This document shows, piece by piece, positions 25,980 through 35,347 of a stretch of 64,000 nt of DNA. Source of the DNA: an uncultured Planctomycetia bacterium (lineage in GTDB: Bacteria; Planctomycetota; Phycisphaerae; FEN-1346; JAACEH01). Each line of letters begins with the position of its first letter. Within the stretch, counting starts at the first letter, position 1. Where the stretch lies: positions 56,750-120,749 of the forward strand of contig CAIYVX010000044.1 in the NCBI GenBank assembly GCA_903929765.1, given 5' to 3'. Under the pieces are notes generated by a model. The model did not search any database and was not told the DNA's origin. It worked only from the letters and a program-made list of their open reading frames with translations. A program made the translations under genes and the position numbers.

Positions 25980-27662
25980 ATGAAACGATTCGGCCTCTTG
26001 CTTCTGGGCCTGAGCGCTCTGAGCTTCTGCGCCGCCACAGCGACGGCCCAGACCGGCACCACGGTCCGGGTTCTGCCCAGCAAGCAACTCCAGGAGAGCG
26101 GCTACGGCCCCGGGGCTAGCGCCTCGCAATTCACTTCCCGTGACGGAACCCGCACGGGCGAACAGGCCTCGCCGATTAATAAGCCCGGCGGCATGTTCGC
26201 GCCCTCCGCTTTCACCTGGGACCTCAGCAAGATCACCGTCGTCGCCGCCCGCCTCAAGAGCCTCAACAGCTTCGCCCTGTCCGAGCGAACCCGCTTCTCC
26301 CGGCTCCAGCAGGCCAGCCTGGACCTGACCGCTCTGGTCGGCCCGCAGACCCTGGTCCGCCCCAAAAATTCCGCCCAAGGCTTCTACCAGTTCATCTTTC
26401 CCTTCGGCCTCCGCGACAAGCCCGCCGAATACGGTTACGGCTATTACTCCGCCGCGGCCATCGCTCAGAACCTCATCCCCCATCCCAAGGACTTCCTGGC
26501 CGAGTTCAGCGAGGAGATGCAGCAAACCCTGGCCGACGAAAAATTCCTCAAGGCCGTGGCCGCCATGGCCAGGGACGGCAAAATGCCCGAAGGCCGCCGG
26601 CTCGAACAACTCGACGACAGCCAACTCGCCGCCATGGGCAACTACCTCTTCAGCAATCGCAAGTTCTCCGCCGCCGCCCAGGCCTGGCTGGCCCTGGCCA
26701 AACTCGATCCCTCCAGCAGCCTCTTCGCCCAAGCCGCCGGACAAGCGCTCTTTGCCGCCCGCCGGTTCCCCGAAGCCTCCGCCGAATTGCGCCGCTCCCT
26801 CGTCGTCGCCAAGGGCTGGGGCACGCCAGACTTTCACCTCTCGGGCGTCAATCTCCAATCCATCTATGCCGATACCGACGACCTGGCCGAAGCCCGCGCC
26901 GGACTTGAAGGCAAATTGAACGTCGAACCCAACAACGCCCAACTTTCTTTTCTGATGGCTTACATCGACCTGTTCCACGGCGTCTGGGACCGGGTCGAAA
27001 AACGCTTCACGAGCCTCGCCGCCGGCGGCGACAACGACGCCGCCAAGCTCCTCGACGTGATTCATGCCAACCGCGTGGCCGCCACCATCCAGCGACCGCT
27101 GGCCGAGGAGGCCGGGATGTCGCCGGCCGGCGGGCCGCCGGCTTCGACGGTCGAGTTGACTCCCGCCGAGCACCAGACATTGGTCAACGCCGTCCTCGAC
27201 CCCAAAACCTTTGATGCTTATCTGACTCGCGGCGACTTCAACTTCTTCATGGGCAACTATGCCCGGGCCAGCGATGCTTACCAGACCGCCGTGGGCCTGA
27301 AGCCCGACAGCGCCATCGCCCGCTTCGACCAGGGCCACGCCGCCTTTGCCAACGGCGAATACGACTTCGCCGCCCTGACCTTGCGCCAGGCCCTGGCCCT
27401 GGACCCCAATTGGGGCCTGGCCGATTTCCGCCTGGCCGAACTGTTCGGCAACCGGCAGGATCTCGACCAACGCATCCTCGACCTGGAGCACCTGAACCTG
27501 TTGCGGCACGATAACCCCGCCGCACAGTTCCTGCTGGCCTATGTCTATTATTTTGATGGACGCTACGAGGCAGCAGCCCGACTCTTCGCCAAAGTCAACG
27601 CCGAGTCGCCCGACTACAAAGTCGCCGACCCGCTCCTAAAGCTCGCCCGGCTGCAAAGCTGA
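25980..27662 (+). CDS. Secreted TPR protein
   Basis: 560 residues. The ATG at 25980 is preceded by AGAGAGG and opens a signal peptide (MKRFGLLLLGLSALSFCAATATAQ). Tetratricopeptide units are visible at about 220-330 (MGNYLFSNRKFSAAAQAWLALAKLDPSS; AGQALFAARRFPEASAELRRSL) and 415-540 (GDFNFFMGNYARASDAYQTAVGLKPDS; GHAAFANGEYDFAALTLRQALALDPN; AYVYYFDGRYEAAARLFAKV). These repeats mediate protein-protein contacts, here in the periplasm. The function is not known. It ends 12 bases before the convergent L,D-transpeptidase gene. Confidence 0.8.
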   Translation: MKRFGLLLLGLSALSFCAATATAQTGTTVRVLPSKQLQESGYGPGASASQFTSRDGTRTGEQASPINKPGGMFAPSAFTWDLSKITVVAARLKSLNSFALSERTRFSRLQQASLDLTALVGPQTLVRPKNSAQGFYQFIFPFGLRDKPAEYGYGYYSAAAIAQNLIPHPKDFLAEFSEEMQQTLADEKFLKAVAAMARDGKMPEGRRLEQLDDSQLAAMGNYLFSNRKFSAAAQAWLALAKLDPSSSLFAQAAGQALFAARRFPEASAELRRSLVVAKGWGTPDFHLSGVNLQSIYADTDDLAEARAGLEGKLNVEPNNAQLSFLMAYIDLFHGVWDRVEKRFTSLAAGGDNDAAKLLDVIHANRVAATIQRPLAEEAGMSPAGGPPASTVELTPAEHQTLVNAVLDPKTFDAYLTRGDFNFFMGNYARASDAYQTAVGLKPDSAIARFDQGHAAFANGEYDFAALTLRQALALDPNWGLADFRLAELFGNRQDLDQRILDLEHLNLLRHDNPAAQFLLAYVYYFDGRYEAAARLFAKVNAESPDYKVADPLLKLARLQS

Positions 27663-27674
27663 TTTGGAGCCGCT

Positions 27675-28835
27675 TTAATCCACGATTTCCACCTTGCTCG
27701 CCCCGGCCACGAGGAAATCGTAGAGTTGTTCCACGTCCTCATTTTTCAGCCGAATGCAGCCGAACGAGACGCTTTGGCCGATGCTCGATGGGTCGCTGGT
27801 GCCGTGAATCCCCAGGTGATTGCCGATGTCGATCCAGCGTGTGCCGATCGGATTGTCGGCCGCGCCGCCGGCCTTCGACTCCAGCCCGTGCTCACTGGGC
27901 GTCGGATCGAACCGAGGATTGGTAACCTTTTTCATAATCGGATACAGTCCCGCCGGCGTCTTGTTCTCCGACCCGATGGCCACCGGAAACGTCTTGACCA
28001 CCACGTCTCCCAGCAGCAATTCGAGCCGGTGATCGCCCTTATAGACTCGCACGCTGAACGGCCCGTGAATCATTTTCAGTTTCTGCCCGACCTGGAGACT
28101 GTCCGACGAAAGGCCGTTCACGCGCTTGACCAGTTCGAACGGAATCAGGTAGCGCTTTGCCGCAATCGCCAACCGGTCGCCGCTCTTGACCTCGTACATC
28201 TCGGCCGCGGTGTCGCCGGTCGAGAGTTCCTTGCCGAGCAGCGTCTTGTCGCACAATTCCACCAGCTTGGCCACGATCTCCGCCCTTTGCTGCGCCCCCG
28301 GATGAGCCGCCAGGGCTTGCGTATATAAAGTCCGCGCCGCCACGGCCTCGCCCGCCGTCACCTTGTCATCGGCCTGCTTCGCCAGACCCGCCGCCTCGGA
28401 CGAAGGCTGCTCCGGCGCCGCAGCACTCCGCGCCGAATCCGCCGACGTTCCACTACTGGCCGCCACCGCCGAAACGCCGACCGCTTCCACCGGCGGCGCG
28501 GGAAGCGCCGCCGAGGCCGATATCGCCGACGACACCGAAGGTAACTCGTAAGTGCTGTGCCGCCCCTTCCCCGTCGATCCGTTGTCCGGCGTGACGATCA
28601 CCGTCGGCGACGGAATTTTTTGCGCCGGTGGACCCTGCGCCGCCGGAGTCTTCGGTCTGCTCTTGTGCGAGATAATCGCTGTCACTGCCACCGCGGCCAG
28701 CGCCACCACGACCACGGCCAGGCCGCCGACCAACAGATATTTCTTCGCCGCCGGACTCAACGGCCTTCGCGGCGGCTTCGTCACACCTGGAATCTGGCTC
28801 TGGTTCGACCCGGCGCTCATCGGCGGAATTCCCAT
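27675..28835 (-). CDS. L,D-transpeptidase (YkuD) with LysM domain
   Basis: 386 residues from ATG 28835; a second ATG at 28820 is equally possible. One membrane anchor (YLLVGGLAVVVVALAAVAVTAII) is followed by an Ala/Ser/Pro-rich linker and a TPR-like piece (AGLAKQADDKVTAGEAVAARTLYTQAL). A LysM motif (YEVKSGDRLAIAAKRY...VGQKLKMI) binds peptidoglycan. The YkuD domain has HLGIHGTSDPSSIGQSVSFGCIRL with the catalytic Cys in SFGCIRL. It makes 3-3 cross-links or attaches proteins to peptidoglycan. A gene of this kind argues that the organism has peptidoglycan. Confidence 0.88.
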   Translation of the reverse strand: MGIPPMSAGSNQSQIPGVTKPPRRPLSPAAKKYLLVGGLAVVVVALAAVAVTAIISHKSRPKTPAAQGPPAQKIPSPTVIVTPDNGSTGKGRHSTYELPSVSSAISASAALPAPPVEAVGVSAVAASSGTSADSARSAAAPEQPSSEAAGLAKQADDKVTAGEAVAARTLYTQALAAHPGAQQRAEIVAKLVELCDKTLLGKELSTGDTAAEMYEVKSGDRLAIAAKRYLIPFELVKRVNGLSSDSLQVGQKLKMIHGPFSVRVYKGDHRLELLLGDVVVKTFPVAIGSENKTPAGLYPIMKKVTNPRFDPTPSEHGLESKAGGAADNPIGTRWIDIGNHLGIHGTSDPSSIGQSVSFGCIRLKNEDVEQLYDFLVAGASKVEIVD

Positions 28836-28855
28836 TGCTTGCCTGACTTTCTTAA

Positions 28856-28916
28856 GTAGGTCGGGTCGACAGACCCGACATTTTTTAACAACTTGTCGAG
28901 CCAGGGCTCGACCTAC
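28856..28916. repeat. REP-like palindromic element
   Basis: Outer inverted repeats GTAGGTCG (28856-28863) and CGACCTAC (28909-28916) enclose two hairpins, GTCGGGTC-GACA-GACCCGAC (28860-28879) and TCGAGCC-AG-GGCTCGA (28896-28911), joined by a T/A-rich stretch. It fills the gap between the hemD/cobA fusion and the transpeptidase gene, where it may stop or stabilise transcripts. Confidence 0.7.
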
Positions 28917-28920
28917 ATTC

Positions 28921-30447
28921 TCACTTCCCCGCCCAGCGCCGGATCGTCTCGACCAGAGCGGGCACGGTATGCTCCGCACTCTCCACCGCAACCGTCAGGC
29001 CCAGCTCGGTTGCCGTGTTGCTCGTAATCGGCCCGATCGAGGCAAACTTCAGTTGCCCCTTGATCCGCGCCAGCAACTCCTCACCGCCACGGCTCTGAAT
29101 CAGCGAAACGAAGTGCCGCGCCGTCGAACTTGAGGTCAGCGTCACCAGATCGACCTCTCCCGCCCGCAATGCCTCCAAACTTGCCTCGTCCACCGCCGCC
29201 GGAACCACGGTGCGATAGACCGCAATCTCCTCCACCAGCGCCCCTTCCTGCCGCAACGTCTCGACCAGCACGTCGCGGGCCTCGGCGGCGCGCGGCAACA
29301 GCACTCGCGTCCCCCCGCCAACGCCGGCCTCCAGCAGCGCCGCCGCCAGCGACTCGGCCACCGCTTCCTCCGGCTCCAGGTCGGCCCGAATGCCATGTTC
29401 CGCCAGCCGCGCCGCCGTGGCCGGACCGATAGCCGCCACGCGCCGGCCCGCCAAGGCCCGCGCATCGCTCCCGCCGTCGGTCAGGCACTTGAAAAACAGG
29501 TCCACCGCGTTGGCGCTCGTAAAGGCCAGCCAATCGAATTCCGCCAGATCCTCAATCGCCCCGGCCAACTCGTCCTGCGGCAAAGGTTCGATGGCAATTG
29601 TCGGCAACTCCAGCACCCGGGCGCCCAGGTCGCGCAACTGCCGCACCAGGTCGCTGGCCTGTTCTCGCGTCCGGGTGACCAGAATCGTCCGGCCCCAGAG
29701 CGGCTGCCTCTCGACCCAGGCCAACCGCTCGCCCAGCGCCGCCACTTCGCCGACCACCGTCACCGCCGGAGCCTGAACTTTTTCCGTCCTCACCCGCTCG
29801 GCCGCCGTGGCCAGCGTGGCCCGCACGGTTCGTTGCCGCGCCGTGGTCGCCCGCTCGATGATGGCTACCGGCGTTTCTCCGGCCCGGCCCTCCTTCATCA
29901 GCCGCCGGGCGATCTCGCCGATCTGAGCCACGCCCATGTAAAAAACCACCGTGCCGATCCGGGCCAGGGCCGCATAATCCAGATCGCTCTCCGCCTTGCC
30001 CGGCTCCTCGTGGCCGGTGACCAGGGCCACAGCGCTCGACACGCCGCGATGCGTCACCGGAATTCCCGCGAAGGCCGGACCGGCCAGCCCCGCCGTCACG
30101 CCCGGCACCACCTCGAATTCGATCCCAGCCTCGCGCAGGGCCAGGGCTTCCTCGCCCCCGCGCCCGAAGACGAACGGGTCGCCGCCCTTCAAGCGCACGA
30201 CCGTCCGCCCCGCCCGCCCTTCGCTCACGAGCAGCGCGTTGATCTCGTCCTGTTCCAGCGTGTGGCCTTCCGGCGACTTGCCGACGTAAATTCGCCGCGC
30301 TGCCTCTGGCGCCAGGGCCAGCAGTTCCGGCGCCGCCAGACGGTCATAAACAACCGTCTCTGCCCGAGCCAGCACCTCGGCCCCGCGCAGCGTCAGCAGC
30401 CCCGCGTTCCCCGGACCGGCCCCGACCAGATAAACTTTTCCCGCCAT
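28921..30447 (-). CDS. Fused uroporphyrinogen-III C-methyltransferase / uroporphyrinogen-III synthase (CobA-HemD)
   Basis: 508 residues from ATG 30447. Residues 1 to about 245 are the SUMT domain: KVYLVGAGPGNAGLLTLRG, RLKGGDPFVFGRGGEE, PGVTAGLAGPAFAGIPVTHRG and FYMGV. From about 255 a HemD domain follows (GRTILVTRTREQASDL; FDWLAFTSANAVDLFF; VAAIGPATAARLAEHGI; VDLVTLTSSSTARHF). The fusion closes the tetrapyrrole ring as uroporphyrinogen III and methylates it to precorrin-2, on the way to siroheme or cobalamin. The fusion also occurs in Firmicutes. No other tetrapyrrole gene is in the window. Confidence 0.92.
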   Translation of the reverse strand: MAGKVYLVGAGPGNAGLLTLRGAEVLARAETVVYDRLAAPELLALAPEAARRIYVGKSPEGHTLEQDEINALLVSEGRAGRTVVRLKGGDPFVFGRGGEEALALREAGIEFEVVPGVTAGLAGPAFAGIPVTHRGVSSAVALVTGHEEPGKAESDLDYAALARIGTVVFYMGVAQIGEIARRLMKEGRAGETPVAIIERATTARQRTVRATLATAAERVRTEKVQAPAVTVVGEVAALGERLAWVERQPLWGRTILVTRTREQASDLVRQLRDLGARVLELPTIAIEPLPQDELAGAIEDLAEFDWLAFTSANAVDLFFKCLTDGGSDARALAGRRVAAIGPATAARLAEHGIRADLEPEEAVAESLAAALLEAGVGGGTRVLLPRAAEARDVLVETLRQEGALVEEIAVYRTVVPAAVDEASLEALRAGEVDLVTLTSSSTARHFVSLIQSRGGEELLARIKGQLKFASIGPITSNTATELGLTVAVESAEHTVPALVETIRRWAGK

Positions 30448-30469
30448 GGCTGTCCCCGCCCCGACCACA

Positions 30470-30506
30470 AAAAAAGTGAGCGGCCCTCCCTCACGAAAGG
30501 CCGCTC
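30470..30506 (-). terminator. Rho-independent terminator for the PpiD-like gene
   Basis: On the - strand, GAGCGGCC (30499-30506) and GGCCGCTC (30478-30485) form an 8-bp stem with a 13-base loop, followed by ACTTTTTTT. It lies downstream of the gene at 30554-32674. Confidence 0.75.
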
Positions 30507-30553
30507 TTCAGGTTCAAAAAATCATGCCCATCGGCCCCTGCACACGTTCCGGC

Positions 30554-32674
30554 TCACAGTCCCGGCGGCATCTCTGCGTCCGTCGCGGACGAGGCCGCGC
30601 CCTTCTTCGTCTCCCGGTAATCGAACGAGTCGAGTACCTTCGCCCCGCTTTCGCGGATCATGTCCTCCAGGGTCTGGAGTTTGTTGGGCAGCATTTTGCC
30701 CCGGGCCTGGTGCAGGGCATTCTCCATCAGCGTGGTCCGCGTCAGATCGAACTCCGCCACCGTGCCGTGCACCACTTTTACCACGGCAAAGACGCGTACC
30801 GTATCATAAGTTTCGCTCCCGACCAGGCCAACTTTCTTGCCCGCATCGGCCGTCTCGAACACCGCCCGGCCGCGCGGATTGCCCGGTTTCACGGTCCGAG
30901 CCTCGTCCCGACCGATGGACTCCGGCGTCTCCACGGTCAGTTTTTTAGCCTGGGCCGCCGCCGCCAGTCCCTCTTTTTCCGCCGCCGCCTTTAGCGCTTC
31001 CCCGGCCTTCAAGGCCAGGTCATAGGCCGCTTTCTTCTTCAGATCGGCCAGCACCAGATTCCTGGCTTCCGCCAGCGAGGCCGGCTTGTGCTCCGCCTCC
31101 ACCGCCGTCACCCTGTAGAGATAGCAGTTGTCATATTCATCGACCAGTGGATGCGAAATAATATCTTTGTAAGTCACCGGTTCGTCCGTGAACGGCTTGA
31201 TGGCAAAGGCCAGGGCCGCAAACGGGGCGAACTCGCCGTACTTCCGCGACAGAGCGCCCTCGGCCCGCCCCTTGGCCGCGCCGATTCCCGGCAACTCGGC
31301 CGCCTGCTCCGCCGTCACGAACGCCTCCGCATCGTGAATCTTCAAGAACTTCCCGTCGGCCACGTTCTCCAGCCCCAGCGACTGCTTCTGCGACAACTTC
31401 ACATAGGCCTCGCGAATCTTCTTGAAACAGGCTTCCGCCGCCTTCTCCTTGCGTATTTTTCGTTCGATGTCCTCACGCACCATGGCCAGCGGCTTGTACC
31501 GCACCCCCGGGACCGCCAGCCCGCTGGACACTTCGCCCGCCCCAGCGCCGCTGGCAACGTTTGCCGCTCTGGCCGCAATGCCGCTGGGGACCGGCAAATC
31601 CGGAGCGTTCAGCACTTTCGCCGGCAGGCTCGACGGCGCATTCGCCCCATTTCCGGCCTTCCCCGCCGCAGCGCCGCTGGGCAGGTTGCCCGCACGGCCG
31701 CTCAACAAGTTTTCCGGCGACAGATCCAGCAACGCGGCTGATCCGCTCAGCGTGTACTTCTCAATGTGCTCTTCATAATAGGCCTTAATCTCAGAATCGC
31801 TCACCGTGACCGTCGGCTCGAAGTCGCTCTCCGCCGCCTTAATGTAGGCCACCTTGATCCGATCCGGCACCTTATATCCGAACGGGTGGTCCGTCCCCGC
31901 CACCACGTCCCGGTACTTGGCGTAATGGGCCTCGATTTCCGCCTCGGTCGGCGCCGCCACGAGTTTCGTGAAATCACCGTACGGCAGCGTCACCTCCAGA
32001 ATCTCCGCCTTGTCGTTCTGGTTGCGAAATTCCTCGGTCACGTCCTCTTTGAAGACCCGTCCGCAACCCGCTTCCATATTAATGTACGAACTCAGCACGA
32101 GATCCTGGGCCAGGGCCTTCTGCATCAACTCGTCGCTCCCATGGAAGAGCTGCGCCCGCAGGGACGCGATTAACTGCTCGGGTATCCCCGCGCCCCGCCA
32201 TTGCCGCAGGACTTCCTCGCCCGTGCTCTCGTCCGCCCGCAGGCCCGCCTGCTCGGCCTTCGTCAGCATTACGAGCGTCGCCTCGACCACCTTGTCCCGG
32301 TCCGGCCCTTCCGGCGTCTCAATGAAGACCACCGGCATCGAACTGGCGTAGGTCGCCATCGCGGAAAGCGCCCGCATACTTTCCTCGCGATGTTCGCTCT
32401 TGCTGTACCTGGCCTCCATCAGCGACTGGTAAATCCACAAGTTTAACTGTCCCGTCATGCCCAGGTAGGCCCGAACTTCCTGGGCCGTCTGCCGCGAGAT
32501 TTTTTTGCCGTAGACCTCCAGCACCGGAACCTTCAGGTGGCCGGGATCGCCGAACATGTTCTGAAACATCTCCGGCGCTTTGTAGAGCGCGCCGAAGGTG
32601 ACCATGGCGAAGACCGCCGAGATCAGCAGAATGATGCCCAGTTTCCGGTGCTTGCGGAAAAACCTCAAAGTCAT
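30554..32674 (-). CDS. PpiD/SurA-N-like membrane-anchored periplasmic chaperone
   Basis: 706 residues. A short basic N-terminus and one membrane helix (LGIILLISAVFAMVTFGALY) are followed by a SurA_N_3-like helical domain (VLEVYGKKISRQTAQEVRAYLGM...). KVAYIKAAESDFEPTVTVSDSEIKAYYEEH is the element that leads into a PPIase region in PpiD. A low-complexity Gly/Ala/Asn insert (about residues 325-395) stands where part of the parvulin domain would be, and no clear prolyl-isomerase active site is visible. PpiD assists folding of exported proteins; chaperone activity is more likely than isomerase activity. Confidence 0.7.
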   Translation of the reverse strand: MTLRFFRKHRKLGIILLISAVFAMVTFGALYKAPEMFQNMFGDPGHLKVPVLEVYGKKISRQTAQEVRAYLGMTGQLNLWIYQSLMEARYSKSEHREESMRALSAMATYASSMPVVFIETPEGPDRDKVVEATLVMLTKAEQAGLRADESTGEEVLRQWRGAGIPEQLIASLRAQLFHGSDELMQKALAQDLVLSSYINMEAGCGRVFKEDVTEEFRNQNDKAEILEVTLPYGDFTKLVAAPTEAEIEAHYAKYRDVVAGTDHPFGYKVPDRIKVAYIKAAESDFEPTVTVSDSEIKAYYEEHIEKYTLSGSAALLDLSPENLLSGRAGNLPSGAAAGKAGNGANAPSSLPAKVLNAPDLPVPSGIAARAANVASGAGAGEVSSGLAVPGVRYKPLAMVREDIERKIRKEKAAEACFKKIREAYVKLSQKQSLGLENVADGKFLKIHDAEAFVTAEQAAELPGIGAAKGRAEGALSRKYGEFAPFAALAFAIKPFTDEPVTYKDIISHPLVDEYDNCYLYRVTAVEAEHKPASLAEARNLVLADLKKKAAYDLALKAGEALKAAAEKEGLAAAAQAKKLTVETPESIGRDEARTVKPGNPRGRAVFETADAGKKVGLVGSETYDTVRVFAVVKVVHGTVAEFDLTRTTLMENALHQARGKMLPNKLQTLEDMIRESGAKVLDSFDYRETKKGAASSATDAEMPPGL

Positions 32675-32871
32675 AAATCGTATCCTCCGAACTGTCGGCA
32701 GTCTGACATCTAACCCTACGAAGCGCTACACTGTAGCCGCCTCCTCCCGGCAATTCAACCAAAAATGGCCCGCCGGTTCAAGTTACAGACCATTGACAAA
32801 TAACGTCCATCGGTTTAAAACGTTGAAAACGGTCGCACCAACCAACAGGCTCACCAATAAGGAGTTCAGGC

Positions 32872-33375
32872 ATGTCGAAAACCGACGGAAACCTAAAAGC
32901 CGCCTTCGCCGGCGAAAGCCAGGCTAACCGCCGCTACCTGGCCTTCGCCAAAGCCGCCGACCAGGAAGGCCAACCCCAGGTCGCCAAACTGTTCCGCGCC
33001 GCCGCCGAAGCCGAAACCATTCACGCCCTCGCCCACCTGCGGGCCATGGGCGGCGTCGGCCAGACCCTTCAGAACCTCGAAGCCGCCGTCGCCGGAGAAA
33101 CTCACGAGCACACTTCCATGTACCCGCAATTCATCACCGAGGCCGAACAGGAAAAAGCCGACAAAGCCCTGGTCATGTTCCGCTTCGCCAATCAAGTCGA
33201 GGAAATCCACGCCGGACTCTTCAGCCAGCTTCGTGCCACCGTCGCCGCCGGAGGGAAACCCACGCCGACCAAAATCTTCGTCTGCTCCGGCTGCGGCAAC
33301 ACCGTCGAAGGCCAGGCCCCCGACCAGTGCTCGGTCTGCGGCGGACCCAAAAAACTCTTTCGCGAAATCCAGTAG
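32872..33375 (+). CDS. rbr: Rubrerythrin
   Basis: 167 residues. A four-helix ferritin-like di-iron domain (GESQANRRY, AEAETIHALAH, GETHEHTSMY, NQVEEIHAG) is followed by a rubredoxin-type Fe(Cys)4 site with Cys138, 141, 153 and 156. The family reduces hydrogen peroxide in anaerobic or microaerophilic bacteria. AAGGAG lies upstream of the ATG. A perfect 9-bp palindrome GGTGCGTGC-TT-GCACGCACC (33376-33395) follows the stop at once and may act as a transcript end. Confidence 0.93.
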   Translation: MSKTDGNLKAAFAGESQANRRYLAFAKAADQEGQPQVAKLFRAAAEAETIHALAHLRAMGGVGQTLQNLEAAVAGETHEHTSMYPQFITEAEQEKADKALVMFRFANQVEEIHAGLFSQLRATVAAGGKPTPTKIFVCSGCGNTVEGQAPDQCSVCGGPKKLFREIQ

Positions 33376-33395
33376 GGTGCGTGCTTGCACGCACC
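33376..33395. repeat. Palindrome directly after the rubrerythrin stop
   Basis: Two 9-bp arms separated by TT. No T-run follows closely, so it may be a REP-like element and not a classical terminator. Confidence 0.65.
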
Positions 33396-33412
33396 GCAAT
33401 GAAATGCCGTTT

Positions 33413-33480
33413 TCCTCTGGCCGTTGTTGCTTCTGCCGTTGCTATTTAATTTTTAATTTTTCATTTCTTAATTTTTAATT
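33413..33480. repeat. AT-rich intergenic repeat, copy 1
   Basis: GCCGTTGTTGC..GCCGTTGCTATTT is followed by a run built of AATTTTTAATTTTTCATTT. The same GCCGTT...GCTATT...TTTTCATTT...TTTTTAATTCT order recurs at 37199-37257. It stands out from the GC-rich surroundings and occupies the gap between convergent genes. Confidence 0.55.
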
Positions 33481-34293
33481 CTACTGGTCCAGCGCCCACT
33501 CCCACCGCGTCGGCGCGTCCAGCCGGTATTCCGCCCGGCCGTCGAAGAACAGATAAACCGCTCCGTAACCCGAGGCGTCCGTGAACGCCGGCGGACCAGG
33601 CGACGGATGCCACAGGAACCGCTGGGCGGCCAGGCCATTGTCGCGCCAGGCCACATTCGCCGGATGGCCCACCGTGAATCCGCTCGTGCCGCAAAACAGC
33701 AGAATCCGACTCTCGATCTGCGGAATCGCCAGCTTCTGCTCGTTCCAGGTCGTAAACACCAACTCGTTCTGGAACACGCCCGGCCTCAGTCCCCAACTCG
33801 CGCCGGCGAACTGCCGCGTCCCCGCCGCCTGGCGAAAAAGCATCGTATTCAGCCCGTAGGACTCCGGCGGTGCGTCCAGAAACGGCGACCCCGGAGCCAG
33901 TCCCGTCCCGAAAATGTCCCCGCGCAGGTCGGCGTTCGGGTCGCACGGACAAATATACAATGAAAGCTTTTTGTGATACGGCCAGAGCAGCACCGGCCAG
34001 TGGTAGCCCCCATTCGTTCCCGGGGCCAGCGTCAACCCCGCTTCCTCACGCATCTGCTGCCAGGCCGGCTCCGGTCGCCCCCCCGACAAAAGCGGCGGCA
34101 TGGTCCCGCCCGTCGAGCGGAAGTATTGCGTGAAACATGATCCCAGCAGCCGCAGATTATTCTGGCACTGGAAGGCTCGCACCCGCCCGAGCGCCTGCCC
34201 CAGCGCCGGCAAGAGTACCGCCAGCAACAGGCCGATAATCGTAATCACCAGCAGCAACTCGATCAGCGTAAAGGCCTTCGCCCTTCTCATCAT
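33481..34293 (-). CDS. Prepilin-type N-terminal cleavage/methylation protein
   Basis: 270 residues. RRAKAFTLIELLLVITIIGLLLAVLLPAL is a type IV prepilin/pseudopilin leader, cleaved before Phe, with Glu at +5. The rest is a C-terminal globular domain typical of planctomycete secreted pseudopilin-like proteins. It is probably exported by a type II-like system and may be surface-exposed. The start overlaps the stop of the upstream gene as ATGA, so the two are translated together. Confidence 0.85.
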   Translation of the reverse strand: MMRRAKAFTLIELLLVITIIGLLLAVLLPALGQALGRVRAFQCQNNLRLLGSCFTQYFRSTGGTMPPLLSGGRPEPAWQQMREEAGLTLAPGTNGGYHWPVLLWPYHKKLSLYICPCDPNADLRGDIFGTGLAPGSPFLDAPPESYGLNTMLFRQAAGTRQFAGASWGLRPGVFQNELVFTTWNEQKLAIPQIESRILLFCGTSGFTVGHPANVAWRDNGLAAQRFLWHPSPGPPAFTDASGYGAVYLFFDGRAEYRLDAPTRWEWALDQ

Positions 34294-35207
34294 GGCACCA
34301 GATACGAATCCTTGTTATTCTGTGGCACGTTCGCCGGATCGGTCGCCGAGCCGGACGCCGGCAGATAAATATTATCATACCTTCCACTCCCCAGCGTCGC
34401 CCCGCACTCCGGCGTATCGCACCACAGTACGCTGCCGTTGAGGTAGAGGACGTTCTGTCCGCGGCCCGCGTGGTTCAGGCTGTTGGCCTGCGGCGCCGCC
34501 GTGGGATCCAGGCTCGGCCGCGCCTCGCCCTGAAGTTGCGTGTACGGGTTGTGGTCGGCCAGGATCGCCAGGTCGGACGGCGACCACTGCATGTGCAGCG
34601 CCCCGCTGCCCGGGACGACGGCTCCGGCCTTGCCGACCAGGCCCAGCACGTTCTGATAACTGTAAGAGCAATGCCGCGTGGCGTGCAACTGGAGGAACTC
34701 CTGTTCCTGCCTCGTTAGAGCGATCGACCCCGGCTGAAACGCCAGAAAACTGAACCGCCCGGCGCTGAACGGCTCAAAGGCCGCAACGTCCCCGCTGGCC
34801 GGACAGACGAACTCGTCCGCCGACGCCAGACGCAGCCGGATCAGCAGGTAGAGGTTCCCCGCATTGCCCGTGTTCCGCTGCACCGGCCAGAACGGCGTGC
34901 CGCGATTGTCCCAGGTGTCAGTGAAAAAGAAGCTGGCCGGCCGGATCGTTCCGGCCTGCGGCGTCGTCGCCCCGGTGTAAGGGAAATAGCCGCGATTGCC
35001 GTCCGCATAGACCGCGCAGCCGTGCCAGATGGCTCGCAGGTGCGACGCGCAGCCCGCCCGGTTAGCCGCATCGCAGGCCGCGCCGCAAACCTCCAGCACC
35101 AGCACCGCCAGCAGTGCGATCGCCCCAATCACCAGCAGCATCTCCGTCAGCGTGAAGCCTCCCGACCGGCGGCCGCTGCGGCCTGTTCTCTTGGCGATTC
35201 GCATCAT
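34290..35207 (-). CDS. Prepilin-type N-terminal cleavage/methylation protein
   Basis: 305 residues. SGGFTLTEMLLVIGAIALLAVLVLEV is a prepilin leader (Glu at +5 after FTLT). The C-terminal domain contains an H-type loop HMQWSPSDLAILADHNP and ends with QNVLYLNGSVLWCDTPECG, a pattern seen in planctomycete prepilin-like proteins. GGGGAG lies eight bases before the first ATG. It forms a two-gene operon with the next prepilin-like gene. Confidence 0.85.
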   Translation of the reverse strand: MMRIAKRTGRSGRRSGGFTLTEMLLVIGAIALLAVLVLEVCGAACDAANRAGCASHLRAIWHGCAVYADGNRGYFPYTGATTPQAGTIRPASFFFTDTWDNRGTPFWPVQRNTGNAGNLYLLIRLRLASADEFVCPASGDVAAFEPFSAGRFSFLAFQPGSIALTRQEQEFLQLHATRHCSYSYQNVLGLVGKAGAVVPGSGALHMQWSPSDLAILADHNPYTQLQGEARPSLDPTAAPQANSLNHAGRGQNVLYLNGSVLWCDTPECGATLGSGRYDNIYLPASGSATDPANVPQNNKDSYLVP

Positions 35208-35292
35208 GCACCGGTCTCCCCAACGTCATGGAGAAGGCATTAAACTGACATACCCCACACATAATCTGCCAATTGGTTGACGGACATGCAAC

Positions 35293-35322
35293 AAAAAAAA
35301 GGGCGGCTCGGACGAGCCGCCC
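35293..35322 (-). terminator. Terminator after the zeta-kinase/small-protein pair
   Basis: On the - strand a 9-bp stem GGGCGGCTC/GAGCCGCCC is followed by CTTTTTTTTGT. It lies 26 bases after the stop of the small gene at 35348. Confidence 0.85.
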
Positions 35323-35347
35323 ATCATTTGAAACAGAACTCATGTTC

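Noticed and set aside
25962..27509. 515-codon open frame opposite the TPR gene
   Set aside because: The + strand product has a signal peptide and TPR units, the - strand one has no recognisable feature.
28921..30447. CobA-HemD fusion as novel
   Set aside because: This fusion is already known from several bacterial groups.
30554..32674. Active parvulin-type prolyl isomerase
   Set aside because: The region where the parvulin core should lie is a low-complexity insert; only the SurA/PpiD N-terminal parts are convincing.
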